Shown in pieces: positions 25,399 to 33,652 of a stretch of 37,155 bases of DNA. A program made the translations under genes and the position numbers. Position 1 is the stretch's first letter, and each line of letters opens with the position of its first letter. The DNA comes from Shewanella morhuae (lineage in GTDB: Bacteria > Pseudomonadota > Gammaproteobacteria > Enterobacterales > Shewanellaceae), in NCBI RefSeq assembly GCF_900156405.1, contig NZ_FTNN01000022.1, forward strand, positions 1 to 37,155. Reading direction: 5' to 3'. The notes beneath the pieces are model-generated. The model was given only the letters and a program-made list of their open reading frames with translations. It made no database searches and was not told the origin of the DNA.

Positions 25399-26569
25399 AT
25401 GGCGAAGGTCAGTAACCGATTCTGGTTTATGTTGCATGGTTGGGTATCACTCCCAATATGGTTGTTATTTTGTTTTATCTGTTTGACGGGCACGATTGCA
25501 GTATTGAGCCATGAGATAACTTGGTTAACTAACCCCGCGTCTAGAGCATTAAATCCCGATAATTTAGCGGCTAAACCCGTTAGTGAGCTAATGACCATCG
25601 TTGAGCAGGCGCACCCAACGGCGGCGGTTACCGGCGCGATGACTTTTGAGCCTTACCTGGTGAATGCAATCATGTTGACTGACGTGGATAAACCCTACGC
25701 CATTGCTTACGTCAACCAATATACTGGCGAAATTCAACAGATTAATGAGGGCATGACGTTTATTGGTTTTATGCGCTCCTTGCACTCTTGGTTATTATTC
25801 CCTTGGCATGGCAGTTATAGCGTGGGTTATTACCTCGTTTGTTCGATGGCGTTATTTATGTTGGCGTCGCTTGTTACTGGGTTGATTGTTTACAAGCGTT
25901 TTTGGCGGAGTTTTTTTGCGCCTAAATTACGTATCAATCAAGGTAAAAAAAACACTCTTAGCTGATTTACATAAATTATCCGGTGTGTGGTCAATCTGGT
26001 TTATTGCCATTATGTCGCTAACCGGATTATGGTATTTAGTGCAAGCAATTTTTTGGCATGCAGATATTGATATCGAGCCCCATGCACCATTAATTGCCGT
26101 TGAGCAATTACCCTTTAGCCCGAAAGGTGACACAAGCTCACCCATACCCAGCGTTTCATTTGCACAGGCGTTAACATTAGCACAAACACGCTTCCCTGAT
26201 TTTCAGCCCAATTATGTGATGAAACCTGAACACAATCGCGACATGTACCATTTAAGCGGTGGCGGCGATTATATTTTTTACGACCAAAACGTTTATAACC
26301 TCAGTATTAACCCTTGGACGGGGGAGGTAGCAAGTGCCTCATCACCCGAAACAATGACAGCAATGCAAACTATTATGCATCTTGCAGATCCACTGCATTA
26401 CGGTACTTTAGGCGGGATTTGGACCAAGATGATTTGGTTCATTTTTGGACTGATATTATCAGGCATGTCGATCACGGGGTTTATGATGTGGGGATTACGT
26501 CATGTGCGCGCATTTAAAGCGCAAAAGTCAGATGACTTAGGTGCACAAATATTAGGAGAGGCTCGATAA
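25399..26569 (+). pseudogene. PepSY-associated transmembrane protein, frameshifted at A8
   Basis: Two overlapping frames together encode one PepSY-type membrane protein of 389 aa, the kind found beside siderophore receptors and proposed to reduce or process iron-siderophores in the inner membrane. The first frame (25399-25965) supplies the TM1 region (FWFMLHGWVSLPIWLLFCF), a PepSY domain and TM2-TM3, and ends KLRINQGKK. The second, entered at the A-run 25945-25952, continues TLLADLHKLSGVWSIWFIAI to the C-terminal TM. Removing one A from the eight joins them seamlessly. This may be a real mutation, a sequencing error, or slippage-controlled expression. A good ribosome-binding site (AGGAAAG) precedes the first ATG. 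The internal ATG at 25886 is not a credible start. Confidence 0.88.
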
Positions 26570-27039
26570 TGGCGATGAATTACGCGCTTTTTTGGCAAAA
26601 AAATAAATATAAACTCAATGGCCTCATTCTGTTGCTGCCGTTATTGTTTCTTTATCAATCTTTAACGCCCACGTTTCCACCCGCATGGCCATCGCAGCAA
26701 GTCGGTGAGTTTAAGATTGCGCCAATGCCATTAGATCTCAACACGCCCTATACACATCATGATGATTATGTGAAAGATTTTATGTTGATATTTGAGCAAG
26801 GCGACATAGGCAATATACGTCAAGGCTATGCCAATATTGGTCCAGAAGCATTACCACTGGATATTTTACAACGCAGTGAGAATGGTGTTGTACATGGTAA
26901 TAAGCATGGTCAGCATGTGCATGCCATTGCCCCAAAAAGTTTAGCCGCCACCGATAACCTATGGGTCTCAATAGAGAATTGGCAAGGTGAATGGCAGGTC
27001 GCAAAGTGGCCTGTACCTAATGAACTACTCGCCCAATAA
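26569..27039 (+). CDS. Membrane-anchored protein of the iron operon, unknown function
   Basis: A 156-aa protein that I do not recognise. Its ATG overlaps the stop of the PepSY gene (TAATG) and AGGAG lies just upstream, so the two are translationally coupled. One hydrophobic helix (about 17-34, LNGLILLLPLLFLYQSL) anchors a probably periplasmic domain. That domain is rich in histidine and acidic residues: HHDDYVKDFMLIFEQGD and HGNKHGQHVHA. The clusters suggest metal or haem contact, but this is inference. Its position between a PepSY reductase-like gene and two siderophore receptors points to a role in iron uptake. Confidence 0.78.
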   Translation: MAMNYALFWQKNKYKLNGLILLLPLLFLYQSLTPTFPPAWPSQQVGEFKIAPMPLDLNTPYTHHDDYVKDFMLIFEQGDIGNIRQGYANIGPEALPLDILQRSENGVVHGNKHGQHVHAIAPKSLAATDNLWVSIENWQGEWQVAKWPVPNELLAQ

Positions 27040-27085
27040 ATAGCATTCAGTAAATATTAACAAAGCTGCGATAGAAATACTCAAC

Positions 27086-27126
27086 AGCGGCAACCCATTC
27101 GGATAGTTAACGAAGGGGTTGTCGCT
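27086..27126. terminator. Hairpin after the PepSY operon
   Basis: Sixteen-base arms (27086-27101 and 27111-27126) pair with two mismatches around GATAGTTAA. No T-run follows, so it is at best a weak terminator or an mRNA 3' stabiliser. Confidence 0.4.
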
Positions 27127-27269
27127 TAGATTAGGAGTCCCAATTTAAACCAGTTAAAAAAATAACGCTGTCTTATCAAAACGCCCACCAGATAAGGCAA
27201 TAGCATCATTTAAGCATTGATTATTTTCACTCCTAATAGATAATTTGTTACCCAAATCACCAAAATACA

Positions 27270-27288
27270 AATGAAATTGATTCGCAAT
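27270..27288. promoter_or_regulatory. Fur-box-like sequence upstream of receptor 2
   Basis: AATGAAATTGATTCGCAAT matches 14 of 19 positions of AATGATAATGATTATCATT by hand alignment. It ends 43 bases before the start codon, a normal place for Fur repression. Confidence 0.55.
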
Positions 27289-27331
27289 AGTGTTACCGTA
27301 TGCATACTTTACACTAACTACCGAAAAGACT

Positions 27332-29488
27332 ATGCGATTTAATTTACTTCCCCTTGCTGCAGCGATTACTTTGGCGTTAAACCCTTTAGTGGTTTTAGCC
27401 GAAGAACAATCAACAACTGATACCAATACTCAAAACATCGAAAAAATCTCCGTAAAAGGTAAGTACACCGTTAGTAAGACCATAGATACGGCGACGGGCC
27501 TTGGGTTATCACTGATGGAAACTCCGCAGTCGGTATCGATTTTAACGGCTGAGCGCATTCAGGATCAGGCATTAAATACCGTAGTTGATGTTGTTAATAA
27601 CGCAATAGGATTATCTTCGTCTAAAACGGACAACGTCCGTAACGGCTTTAGTGCTCGCGGGTTTTCAGTACAAAACTATCAGATTGATGGCGTACCATTA
27701 TCGTGGAGCTTAGGCGGCGATGCGGGCGAAACCGTGTCAGATGTTTCACTGTATGAGCGCGTTGAAGTGGTGCGTGGTGCAACAGGTTTACTCACGGGGG
27801 CGGGCGATCCGTCCGCTTCAATCAATTTGGTGCGTAAACATGCTGATAGCACTGAACTTCAGGGCAATATTGATGTTGCCACAGGCAGTTGGGATAAAAA
27901 GCAGATCACCGCTGATGTCTCCAATGGGCTGAATGACAGTGGCAGTGTGCGTGGTCGCATGGTGGCTAAATATGTTAATAGCGACTCATATCAAGATCTC
28001 TATCAAGACCGTAAGACCATTCTTTACGGTGTAATCGATACCGATATTACTGATAGCACTATGTTGCGGGTGGGTGGTAGTTACAACAACAATAATCCTA
28101 AAGGAGCAATGTGGGGCGCATTACCTGCAGTATTTAGTGATGGTACGACTGCCGATTGGGATGTGTCGACCACGACAGCAGCAGACTGGAGCCGCTGGGA
28201 AACGACCAACATCAACTATTTTGCTAACTTGAATCATTACTTCAGCAATGGCTGGCAATTGGTGGCCAACTATAATCGCATGGAGTATGAAACAACCAAC
28301 AAAATGATCTATATGTCTGGTTTACTTGATAAAGAAACCGGTGCCGGATTAAGTGGTCAGCGTTACCAAAGCCATGGTGAGAGCAATTCTGATAATGTCG
28401 ATTTCCAGCTGAAAGGGGATTATGAACTGTTTAATCTTCAGCATGAAGTGGTCGTTGGTGCCCTATATAGTAAACAAAAATCCTATGCGGACACCTATGA
28501 GCCTATCCGCGACGATATGTCTGGTTGGGATAATAAGCCAGTCGATAATTTTTATGATTGGGAAAACACGGCATTTACAGAACCACAGTGGTCAACTGAT
28601 GCTAATCGTCAGATGGACATGGAAACAGAGCAAAAAGGTTTTTATGCGGCAACGCGATTGACGATCACTGATGACCTAAAATTAATTGCTGGTGGCCGTA
28701 TTTCAAGCTGGAACCGTGAAGGTGTTAGCTATGGCACAGTAACTGACTTTGGTGATGACGGCGTATTTGTACCCTATATTGGTGCCTTATATGACCTTAC
28801 CGACCAACATCGTATTTATGCCAGTTATACCGAAATTTTCAACCCACAAAACTATAAAGACATTAACGGTGATTTCCTCGATGCACTCGAAGGTCAAGCC
28901 TATGAAATTGGTCTAAAAAGTGCTTATTTAGATGATCGTCTGCACACCACTGTAGCGCTATTCCAAATCGAGCAAGATAATCTCGCTACCGAAGCAGGTA
29001 CAATCACCATTGGTGGTATACCGACGACTTATTACAAGGCGGCTCAAGGGACTGAGAGTAAAGGCTTCGAGCTAGAAGTGGTGGGTGAGCCTGTTGATGG
29101 TTGGGACATCACCGCAGGATATTCGCAATTTAAAGCGGAAGATGCTGCCGGTGAACGCGTTGCGACAACGAGCCCCAGTAAGCAGTTTAAACTATTTAGC
29201 ACCTATCAGTTTGTTGATCTATTGCCTGAGTTAACCGTCGGTGGTGGCGTTAACTGGCAGAGTGATAGTTATTCTGAAAGTGCTGTGACAATTAAACAAG
29301 ATGCTTACTCGCTAGTCAACTTGATGGCGCGTTACGACTTGGCCGACAATATGGATCTACAACTTAACGTAGAGAACCTGTTCGATGAAAAATATTATGC
29401 CTATATGTCAGCTTCTTCTGTCGCATATAGCGTTTACCACTATGGTACACCGCGTAATATGACCGTAAGCTTTAATTATCGTTTCTAA
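27332..29488 (+). CDS. TonB-dependent siderophore receptor 2
   Basis: A 718-aa outer-membrane siderophore receptor. Signal peptide MRFNLLPLAAAITLALNPLVVLA, TonB-box-like IEKISVKG, plug domain (METPQSVSILTAERIQ; VEVVRGATGLLTGAGDPSAS) and a C-terminal barrel ending VSFNYRF. The plug segments are nearly the same as in receptor 1, and both share NNNPKGAMWGALP-like and YASYTEIFNPQ-like blocks, so the two arose by duplication but have diverged strongly in the loops. ATG 27332 was chosen because the signal peptide starts there; the frame is open back to 27290. It has its own Fur-like box and a perfect 17-bp terminator, so it is likely a single-gene unit. Ligand unknown. Confidence 0.95.
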   Translation: MRFNLLPLAAAITLALNPLVVLAEEQSTTDTNTQNIEKISVKGKYTVSKTIDTATGLGLSLMETPQSVSILTAERIQDQALNTVVDVVNNAIGLSSSKTDNVRNGFSARGFSVQNYQIDGVPLSWSLGGDAGETVSDVSLYERVEVVRGATGLLTGAGDPSASINLVRKHADSTELQGNIDVATGSWDKKQITADVSNGLNDSGSVRGRMVAKYVNSDSYQDLYQDRKTILYGVIDTDITDSTMLRVGGSYNNNNPKGAMWGALPAVFSDGTTADWDVSTTTAADWSRWETTNINYFANLNHYFSNGWQLVANYNRMEYETTNKMIYMSGLLDKETGAGLSGQRYQSHGESNSDNVDFQLKGDYELFNLQHEVVVGALYSKQKSYADTYEPIRDDMSGWDNKPVDNFYDWENTAFTEPQWSTDANRQMDMETEQKGFYAATRLTITDDLKLIAGGRISSWNREGVSYGTVTDFGDDGVFVPYIGALYDLTDQHRIYASYTEIFNPQNYKDINGDFLDALEGQAYEIGLKSAYLDDRLHTTVALFQIEQDNLATEAGTITIGGIPTTYYKAAQGTESKGFELEVVGEPVDGWDITAGYSQFKAEDAAGERVATTSPSKQFKLFSTYQFVDLLPELTVGGGVNWQSDSYSESAVTIKQDAYSLVNLMARYDLADNMDLQLNVENLFDEKYYAYMSASSVAYSVYHYGTPRNMTVSFNYRF

Positions 29489-29498
29489 GCTGTTTGCT

Positions 29499-29547
29499 AA
29501 CATAACGTCGTGGCAGTTCTACTTGCCACGACGTTATGTTATTTATT
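29499..29547 (+). terminator. Strong hairpin terminator of receptor 2
   Basis: Perfect 17-base arms AACATAACGTCGTGGCA and TGCCACGACGTTATGTT around an 8-base loop, with a modest T-rich tail (ATTTATT). Confidence 0.8.
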
Positions 29548-30139
29548 AAAACCAAAAATAGATTAATATATAAAACATTAATTTTTTTTGTTAAAAATCA
29601 ATATACTAATTATAAAAGATTAGTAATAATACGATATAAATTAAGCTTGCCGATCCTGCGCTTTAATCAAACACACCTCGCATTAACGCTTTCAGTCCAA
29701 TTTTACCGAGCACCTTGTGGCCATTACATTGAACGCCATGCACCTTAATAGTGCTACGGTTAGAATATTTGATATTCAAAGGCTTAATGATGGATGTCAT
29801 CATTAAAGTTGACTAAAAGATTCACCATAGTAAAACCGCCAAATATCACTGCTATTTTGTTAATATCACTGCAGTCCTTTGATGCTTAATGACACATTTT
29901 ACTAATCTAGGAGGTTAACGAACCAAATTGTTCATTTACCTAGGTAAGTTTGGTGACCTATCACACTTAAACTCACATTATTTATGTAAAGTGACAAGTG
30001 CTAATGAACCTAGAGTTACTTGTATTGGCTCGAGCTATCTTATTGATATACTTAGCATAGGTTGTAAGAGTAGTGATAAGGTATTTAGTAAAACCCTATA
30101 GTGTATTGATTCACCTAATTGAATAGGACAGAGATCCAC
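29548..30139. other. Intergenic region with the nucleoside-hydrolase operator
   Basis: About 590 bases without a convincing gene; the open frame at 29536-29748 overlaps the terminator and has no ribosome-binding site. The notable content is the operator at 29917-29936 directly abutted by a second palindrome TTACCTAGGTAA (29936-29947). The roughly 190 bases between these and the start codon could be a long leader, but I recognise no riboswitch. Confidence 0.6.
29917..29936 (+). promoter_or_regulatory. Operator shared with the DeoR-ribokinase gene (copy 1)
   Basis: AACGAACCAAATTGTTCATT contains the inverted repeat AACGAAC-N6-GTTCATT with one mismatch. Read in the direction of the gene it precedes, it equals the copy upstream of the fused regulator-kinase at 18 of 20 positions. 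It lies about 200 bp upstream of the nucleoside hydrolase start. The regulator-kinase is the obvious candidate to bind both. Confidence 0.7.
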
Positions 30140-31114
30140 ATGAAAACTAAAATTATATTAGACACAGATCCCGGTATTGATGATGTATTTGCTATCCTAT
30201 TTGCAGAAGCGCATCCAGATATTGAACTCAAAGCGATTACCACGGTTTATGGTAATGTGACCATCAAAGATGCGACTCATAATGCTCTTTACCTTAAACA
30301 GAAATATCAACTGAATGCCGATATTGTCACTGGCGCAAGTAAGCCTCTCATTCGTCCTCCTGTTGGCCCAACGGTGGTTGTTCACGGCGAAGGTGGCTTT
30401 GGTGATGTAAAAGTGCCCGCTGAAGTAGAAGGTCAAGCCGATCCTCGTCCAGCATATCAATACATTATCGATGCAGTGAAAGCTGAACCCGGTGAAATAA
30501 CTTTAGTTGCCATCGGCCCGTTGACCAACCTTGCTTTAGCACTTCAAGCAGACCCGACAATTGTTGACCTAGTGAAAGAAGTCGTCATTATGGGCGGCGC
30601 TTTTGGTGAGAACGATCACCGTGGTAATGTCACGCCGTTTGCCGAGGCGAATATCCATGACGATCCCCATGCTGCAGATATGGTACTGACGGCCTCGTGG
30701 CCAGTGGTTGTTATTGGTTTAGATGTGACGGAGCAAAGTTTCTTTACGCGTGAATATCTTGATCAACTGCGTGATGATGCCGGTGAAGTAGGGCAGTTCA
30801 TTTGGGATGTTAGCCGCTACTATTTAAAATTTTATATTGAAAAAGTGGGCCTAGAAGGTTGTCATGTACATGATCCATCGGCGATTGCTTATGTAATTAA
30901 TCCCGCGCTATTTACGCTTAGAGAAGGCCCAATACGGGTTGTTACCGACGGTGTTGCTGAAGGCATGACCATTCAAAAATTTGATGGCCGCGTTTATTTA
31001 CATGATGAATGGATGAATAAAGCCTCGCAAAAGGTCGGTGTTGCGGTAAAAGATGCTGAGCTATTAGCACTCTACCGTAATAGTATTATCGATTATGCCG
31101 CCCGTTTGAAATAA
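30140..31114 (+). CDS. Inosine-uridine-preferring-type nucleoside hydrolase
   Basis: A 324-aa cytoplasmic enzyme that splits the N-glycosidic bond of ribonucleosides to give base and ribose. The calcium-binding DxDxGxDD motif is DTDPGIDD at residues 8-15. Other family marks are ITTVYGNV, VAIGPLTNLALAL, VVIMGGAFGENDHRGNVTPFAEANIHDDPHAA (shown in part elsewhere as VIMGGAF) and HVHDPSAIAYVINP near 245-258, which supplies the last calcium ligand. I chose ATG 30140; a TTG at 30119 would add seven residues. It lies convergent to the ribokinase fusion, and a shared operator precedes each gene, so its ribose product probably feeds that kinase. Substrate range (purine, pyrimidine or both) cannot be read from sequence. 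Confidence 0.94.
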   Translation: MKTKIILDTDPGIDDVFAILFAEAHPDIELKAITTVYGNVTIKDATHNALYLKQKYQLNADIVTGASKPLIRPPVGPTVVVHGEGGFGDVKVPAEVEGQADPRPAYQYIIDAVKAEPGEITLVAIGPLTNLALALQADPTIVDLVKEVVIMGGAFGENDHRGNVTPFAEANIHDDPHAADMVLTASWPVVVIGLDVTEQSFFTREYLDQLRDDAGEVGQFIWDVSRYYLKFYIEKVGLEGCHVHDPSAIAYVINPALFTLREGPIRVVTDGVAEGMTIQKFDGRVYLHDEWMNKASQKVGVAVKDAELLALYRNSIIDYAARLK

Positions 31115-31136
31115 GTGCTTAGAGCAGATTTATCGT

Positions 31137-31177
31137 AAAAAATGCCAGTCCGTTAATCACTGACTGGCATTTTTTTA
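31137..31177. terminator. Bidirectional terminator between hydrolase and ribokinase fusion
   Basis: Perfect 14-base arms AAAAAATGCCAGTC and GACTGGCATTTTTT around an 11-base loop. A-run on the left and T-run on the right let it act on both convergent transcripts. Confidence 0.92.
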
Positions 31178-31283
31178 TCTATTAATTCGTAACCGCAATA
31201 TCGTGAGCACTAATGTCATGGGGATAAGAGTACCCAATACATTCAGCATTGCGTACTCTTTCGTCGCTTGATGCGTCTACGCC

Positions 31284-32501
31284 TTAGGCATTGAGCCTTG
31301 CAGCAACAAGCGAAGCATCGGGCATATTTGCGGCGCCAAGGCGTTCGACAGCTAATGACGCATAAGCATTGGCATATTTAGCCGCTTGATGCAACGTGCT
31401 GCCTTTAGCAAGCTGAGCAACTAACGCCCCGTTAAATGCATCTCCAGCGCCCGTGGTGTCGACCACAGCACTCTTTAGTACATTAACTTGTATAAACTGA
31501 CCATTCTCATAGAGTAATACACCATCAGCTCCTCGCGTAATCACCACCGAAGTGACACCTAGCGCATTGATCGCAATAGCAGCCTGTTTAGCACTGTCTA
31601 AATCAGTCACTTCTATCCCTGTCATTAATGAAGCTTCAGTTTCATTCGGGGTGAGCATATCCACAAAAGGCAGTAATTCAGGCGTTCTATTATGATAGGG
31701 TGCCGGATTTAGGATCACTTTGGCGCCATGCTCTTTGGCAATCTCCATCGCTAACTTGATGGCATCAAAACTGGTTTCAAGCTGAGTTAAAAATAATTCC
31801 GCATTAATAATGTGCGGTTTCGCCGAATAGATGTCCTCGGCGGTCATCGTCATATTGGCGCCTTCGTTTACTGCAATCATATTTTCACCAGCCTGTTCAC
31901 TCACATAAATCAGGGCTGTGCCTGTTGGGCTGCTGGATGACTCAATAATAATGGTGTTGTCTATACCGGTGCTGCTTAAGTGTTGACGTGCAAATTGGCT
32001 AAATTGGTCAGTACCTATTTTGGTCATAAAGGTAATGTTTGCGCCATTTTTAGCCGCTGCATAGGCCTGATTAGCCCCTTTACCGCCAGCGCCAATACTA
32101 CTGCTACTTGAATGCATAGTCTCACCCGGTTGGGGGAAACGCTCTAAATTGGCAACGATATCAACATTGAATGAGCCAAGCACAAATACATTATGTTTCA
32201 TTTTGTTTAATTTACCTTGGTGTGAATCGAGCTCTAGATTGCCAGATAGCGAATGATGCTGTATTAACTCCGCTAACATGGCATCAAAACTGTATTTTGT
32301 AATATCCAAGCCCGCTGATAACGTGACACCACCATGAACGCGTTTCACCAATGCATCTTTTTCTAGTTGAACAAGATCACAACGAACCGTTTTGGTAGTC
32401 ACGGCCAATAAGCTAGAAAGCTGTTGATTTGAGAGTTGTTTATGTGTGCCAAGCAACTTGAGGATAACAGCTCGTCTTTCATTTCGACTTAGTTTACTCA
32501 T
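31284..32501 (-). CDS. Fusion of DeoR-type HTH domain and ribokinase
   Basis: A 405-aa protein with two parts. Residues 1-60 form a DeoR-family winged helix (SNQQLSSLLAVTTKTVRCDL, then ALVKRVHGGVTL). After a polar linker (60-100), residues 101-405 are a complete PfkB ribokinase: VLGSFNVDIVANLERFPQPG, GGKGANQAYAAA (139-150), NPAPY, LTPNETEA and DTTGAGDAFNG (348-358) with Asp354 as catalytic base. Normal DeoR proteins carry a sugar-phosphate sensor domain there; here the kinase replaces it. Met101 could start a free 305-aa ribokinase, the usual length, but its ribosome-binding site is poorly spaced. An operator shared with the nucleoside hydrolase lies 60-79 bases upstream of the start. A role as pathway regulator and ribose kinase is inferred. 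Confidence 0.93.
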   Translation of the reverse strand: MSKLSRNERRAVILKLLGTHKQLSNQQLSSLLAVTTKTVRCDLVQLEKDALVKRVHGGVTLSAGLDITKYSFDAMLAELIQHHSLSGNLELDSHQGKLNKMKHNVFVLGSFNVDIVANLERFPQPGETMHSSSSSIGAGGKGANQAYAAAKNGANITFMTKIGTDQFSQFARQHLSSTGIDNTIIIESSSSPTGTALIYVSEQAGENMIAVNEGANMTMTAEDIYSAKPHIINAELFLTQLETSFDAIKLAMEIAKEHGAKVILNPAPYHNRTPELLPFVDMLTPNETEASLMTGIEVTDLDSAKQAAIAINALGVTSVVITRGADGVLLYENGQFIQVNVLKSAVVDTTGAGDAFNGALVAQLAKGSTLHQAAKYANAYASLAVERLGAANMPDASLVAARLNA

Positions 32502-32560
32502 AATAGAATATAGTGCTTCTGCTGAAAAAGTTGTGATGAAGATGATAGCTTAACATGCAA

Positions 32561-32580
32561 AACGAACGATTTGGTTCGTT
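32561..32580 (-). promoter_or_regulatory. Operator shared with the nucleoside hydrolase gene (copy 2)
   Basis: On the minus strand it reads AACGAACCAAATCGTTCGTT, with perfect arms AACGAAC and GTTCGTT separated by CAAATC. It matches the copy at 29917-29936 at 18 of 20 positions. It lies 60-79 bases upstream of the fused regulator-kinase start, consistent with autoregulation. Confidence 0.75.
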
Positions 32581-32726
32581 TAATGGCCTTGTTAGCGCTT
32601 TTAGATTTTCGGGGATTGAGTAAGCTAATGTGAGTGGTTTGAGCTAAGTGGATTAAACAAGATAAGCGAAGTAAATACCGTATAAAAATCATCGATATCG
32701 TAAAAATATTGACTCTCTAAATAAAT

Positions 32727-32787
32727 AAGTCCTCTGTGTGATAGATTAATATTAGCTAAAAAAGCTAAATCACATAGAGGACTTTTT
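32727..32787. terminator. Terminator hairpin after the YccA-family gene
   Basis: Sixteen-base arms (32727-32742 and 32769-32784) pair with one mismatch; the loop holds a nested TAGCT-AAAAA-AGCTA hairpin. T-rich sequence follows on both strands. It separates the YccA-family gene from the ribokinase fusion. Confidence 0.8.
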
Positions 32788-32823
32788 ACTACAATGTTTT
32801 ATCTAAACTTAGGTTAACGAGGA

Positions 32824-33483
32824 TTAATCATCGTTGCCTATGCCCATAAGGTTCAATAGCGCGATGAAAAGGTTTAAAAAGTCTAAATATAGCGAGATAG
32901 TTGCGCGGATATAGTTTGTTTCACCGCCGTTGACTATCCGGCTAGTATCAAACAGGATAAAACCTGTCATTAATAATGCTAAACCAGCGTTAATGGCCAT
33001 AAAAGCAACGCTATTACCCATAAAAATATTAATTACTGCGGCGGCAATTACCACGATTAAGCCCGCGAATAAGAATCCTCGCAGGAAAGAGAAATCTTTC
33101 TTCGTGGTTATTGCATAAGCAGATAGCGCGACAAAAATCACTGAAGTTAACCCCAGTGCTTGCATAATCAGCTGCGGGCCGTTGGCCATACCAGCATAGT
33201 GATTGAGCATATAACCCAGTGATGCGCCTTCCATACCAGTAAAGGCAAATATCCAAAAGATACCCGCAGCAGATTCAGCTTTTCGTAAAGTCACAAACAA
33301 CAACACCAAGCCACCAATCGATAAGCCAATCGATACCAGCGGACTGATATTTAACGCCATTGCCAATCCCGCACACAGGGCAGAGAAGGCTAATGTCATA
33401 GACAACAGCATATAAGTATTTTTAAGAAGCTTGTTTACTTCCAATGTTGACGCACTTGTCGAATATAAGGTTTCTTGTCTCAT
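32824..33483 (-). CDS. yccA: Bax inhibitor-1 / YccA family membrane protein
   Basis: A 219-aa inner-membrane protein with about seven transmembrane segments, of the BI-1/UPF0005 family that includes E. coli YccA, a substrate and modulator of the FtsH protease. Hallmarks are NTYMLLSMTLAFSAL (28-42), FAFTGMEGASLGY, AYAITTKKDFSFLRG, then GGETNYIRATISLYLDFLNL near the C-terminus. I chose ATG 33483, seven residues in from the first possible Met, because GGAG lies eight bases upstream of it. It has its own terminator and no obvious link to the nucleoside genes around it. Confidence 0.93.
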   Translation of the reverse strand: MRQETLYSTSASTLEVNKLLKNTYMLLSMTLAFSALCAGLAMALNISPLVSIGLSIGGLVLLFVTLRKAESAAGIFWIFAFTGMEGASLGYMLNHYAGMANGPQLIMQALGLTSVIFVALSAYAITTKKDFSFLRGFLFAGLIVVIAAAVINIFMGNSVAFMAINAGLALLMTGFILFDTSRIVNGGETNYIRATISLYLDFLNLFIALLNLMGIGNDD

Positions 33484-33652
33484 GTTGTTCTCCGTTAACA
33501 CATTTCCTAACTGAACATTTTGATTTTTTACAGTGAATTAAGTTCCCGTAAAATCCTAAAATGAGTTTAATTGGCATCGCAATACCGTACCTGAGATATG
33601 GGTGAAAGTCATCGCCTAGCTCACCGCAATAGCATACTCAGTGTAAATCAAC

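Larger units (their letters stand above)
32502..32823. other. Intergenic region upstream of the ribokinase fusion
   Basis: Contains the operator (32561-32580) and the terminator hairpin of the YccA-family gene (32727-32787). An open frame at 32498-32692 lacks coding features. Confidence 0.55.

Noticed and set aside
25886..26569. Independent 227-aa PepSY protein
   Set aside because: Its first 20 residues overlap the upstream frame and have no ribosome-binding site; it is the second half of one frameshifted gene.
29536..29748. 70-codon open frame after receptor 2
   Set aside because: It begins inside the terminator hairpin, lacks a ribosome-binding site and has random composition.
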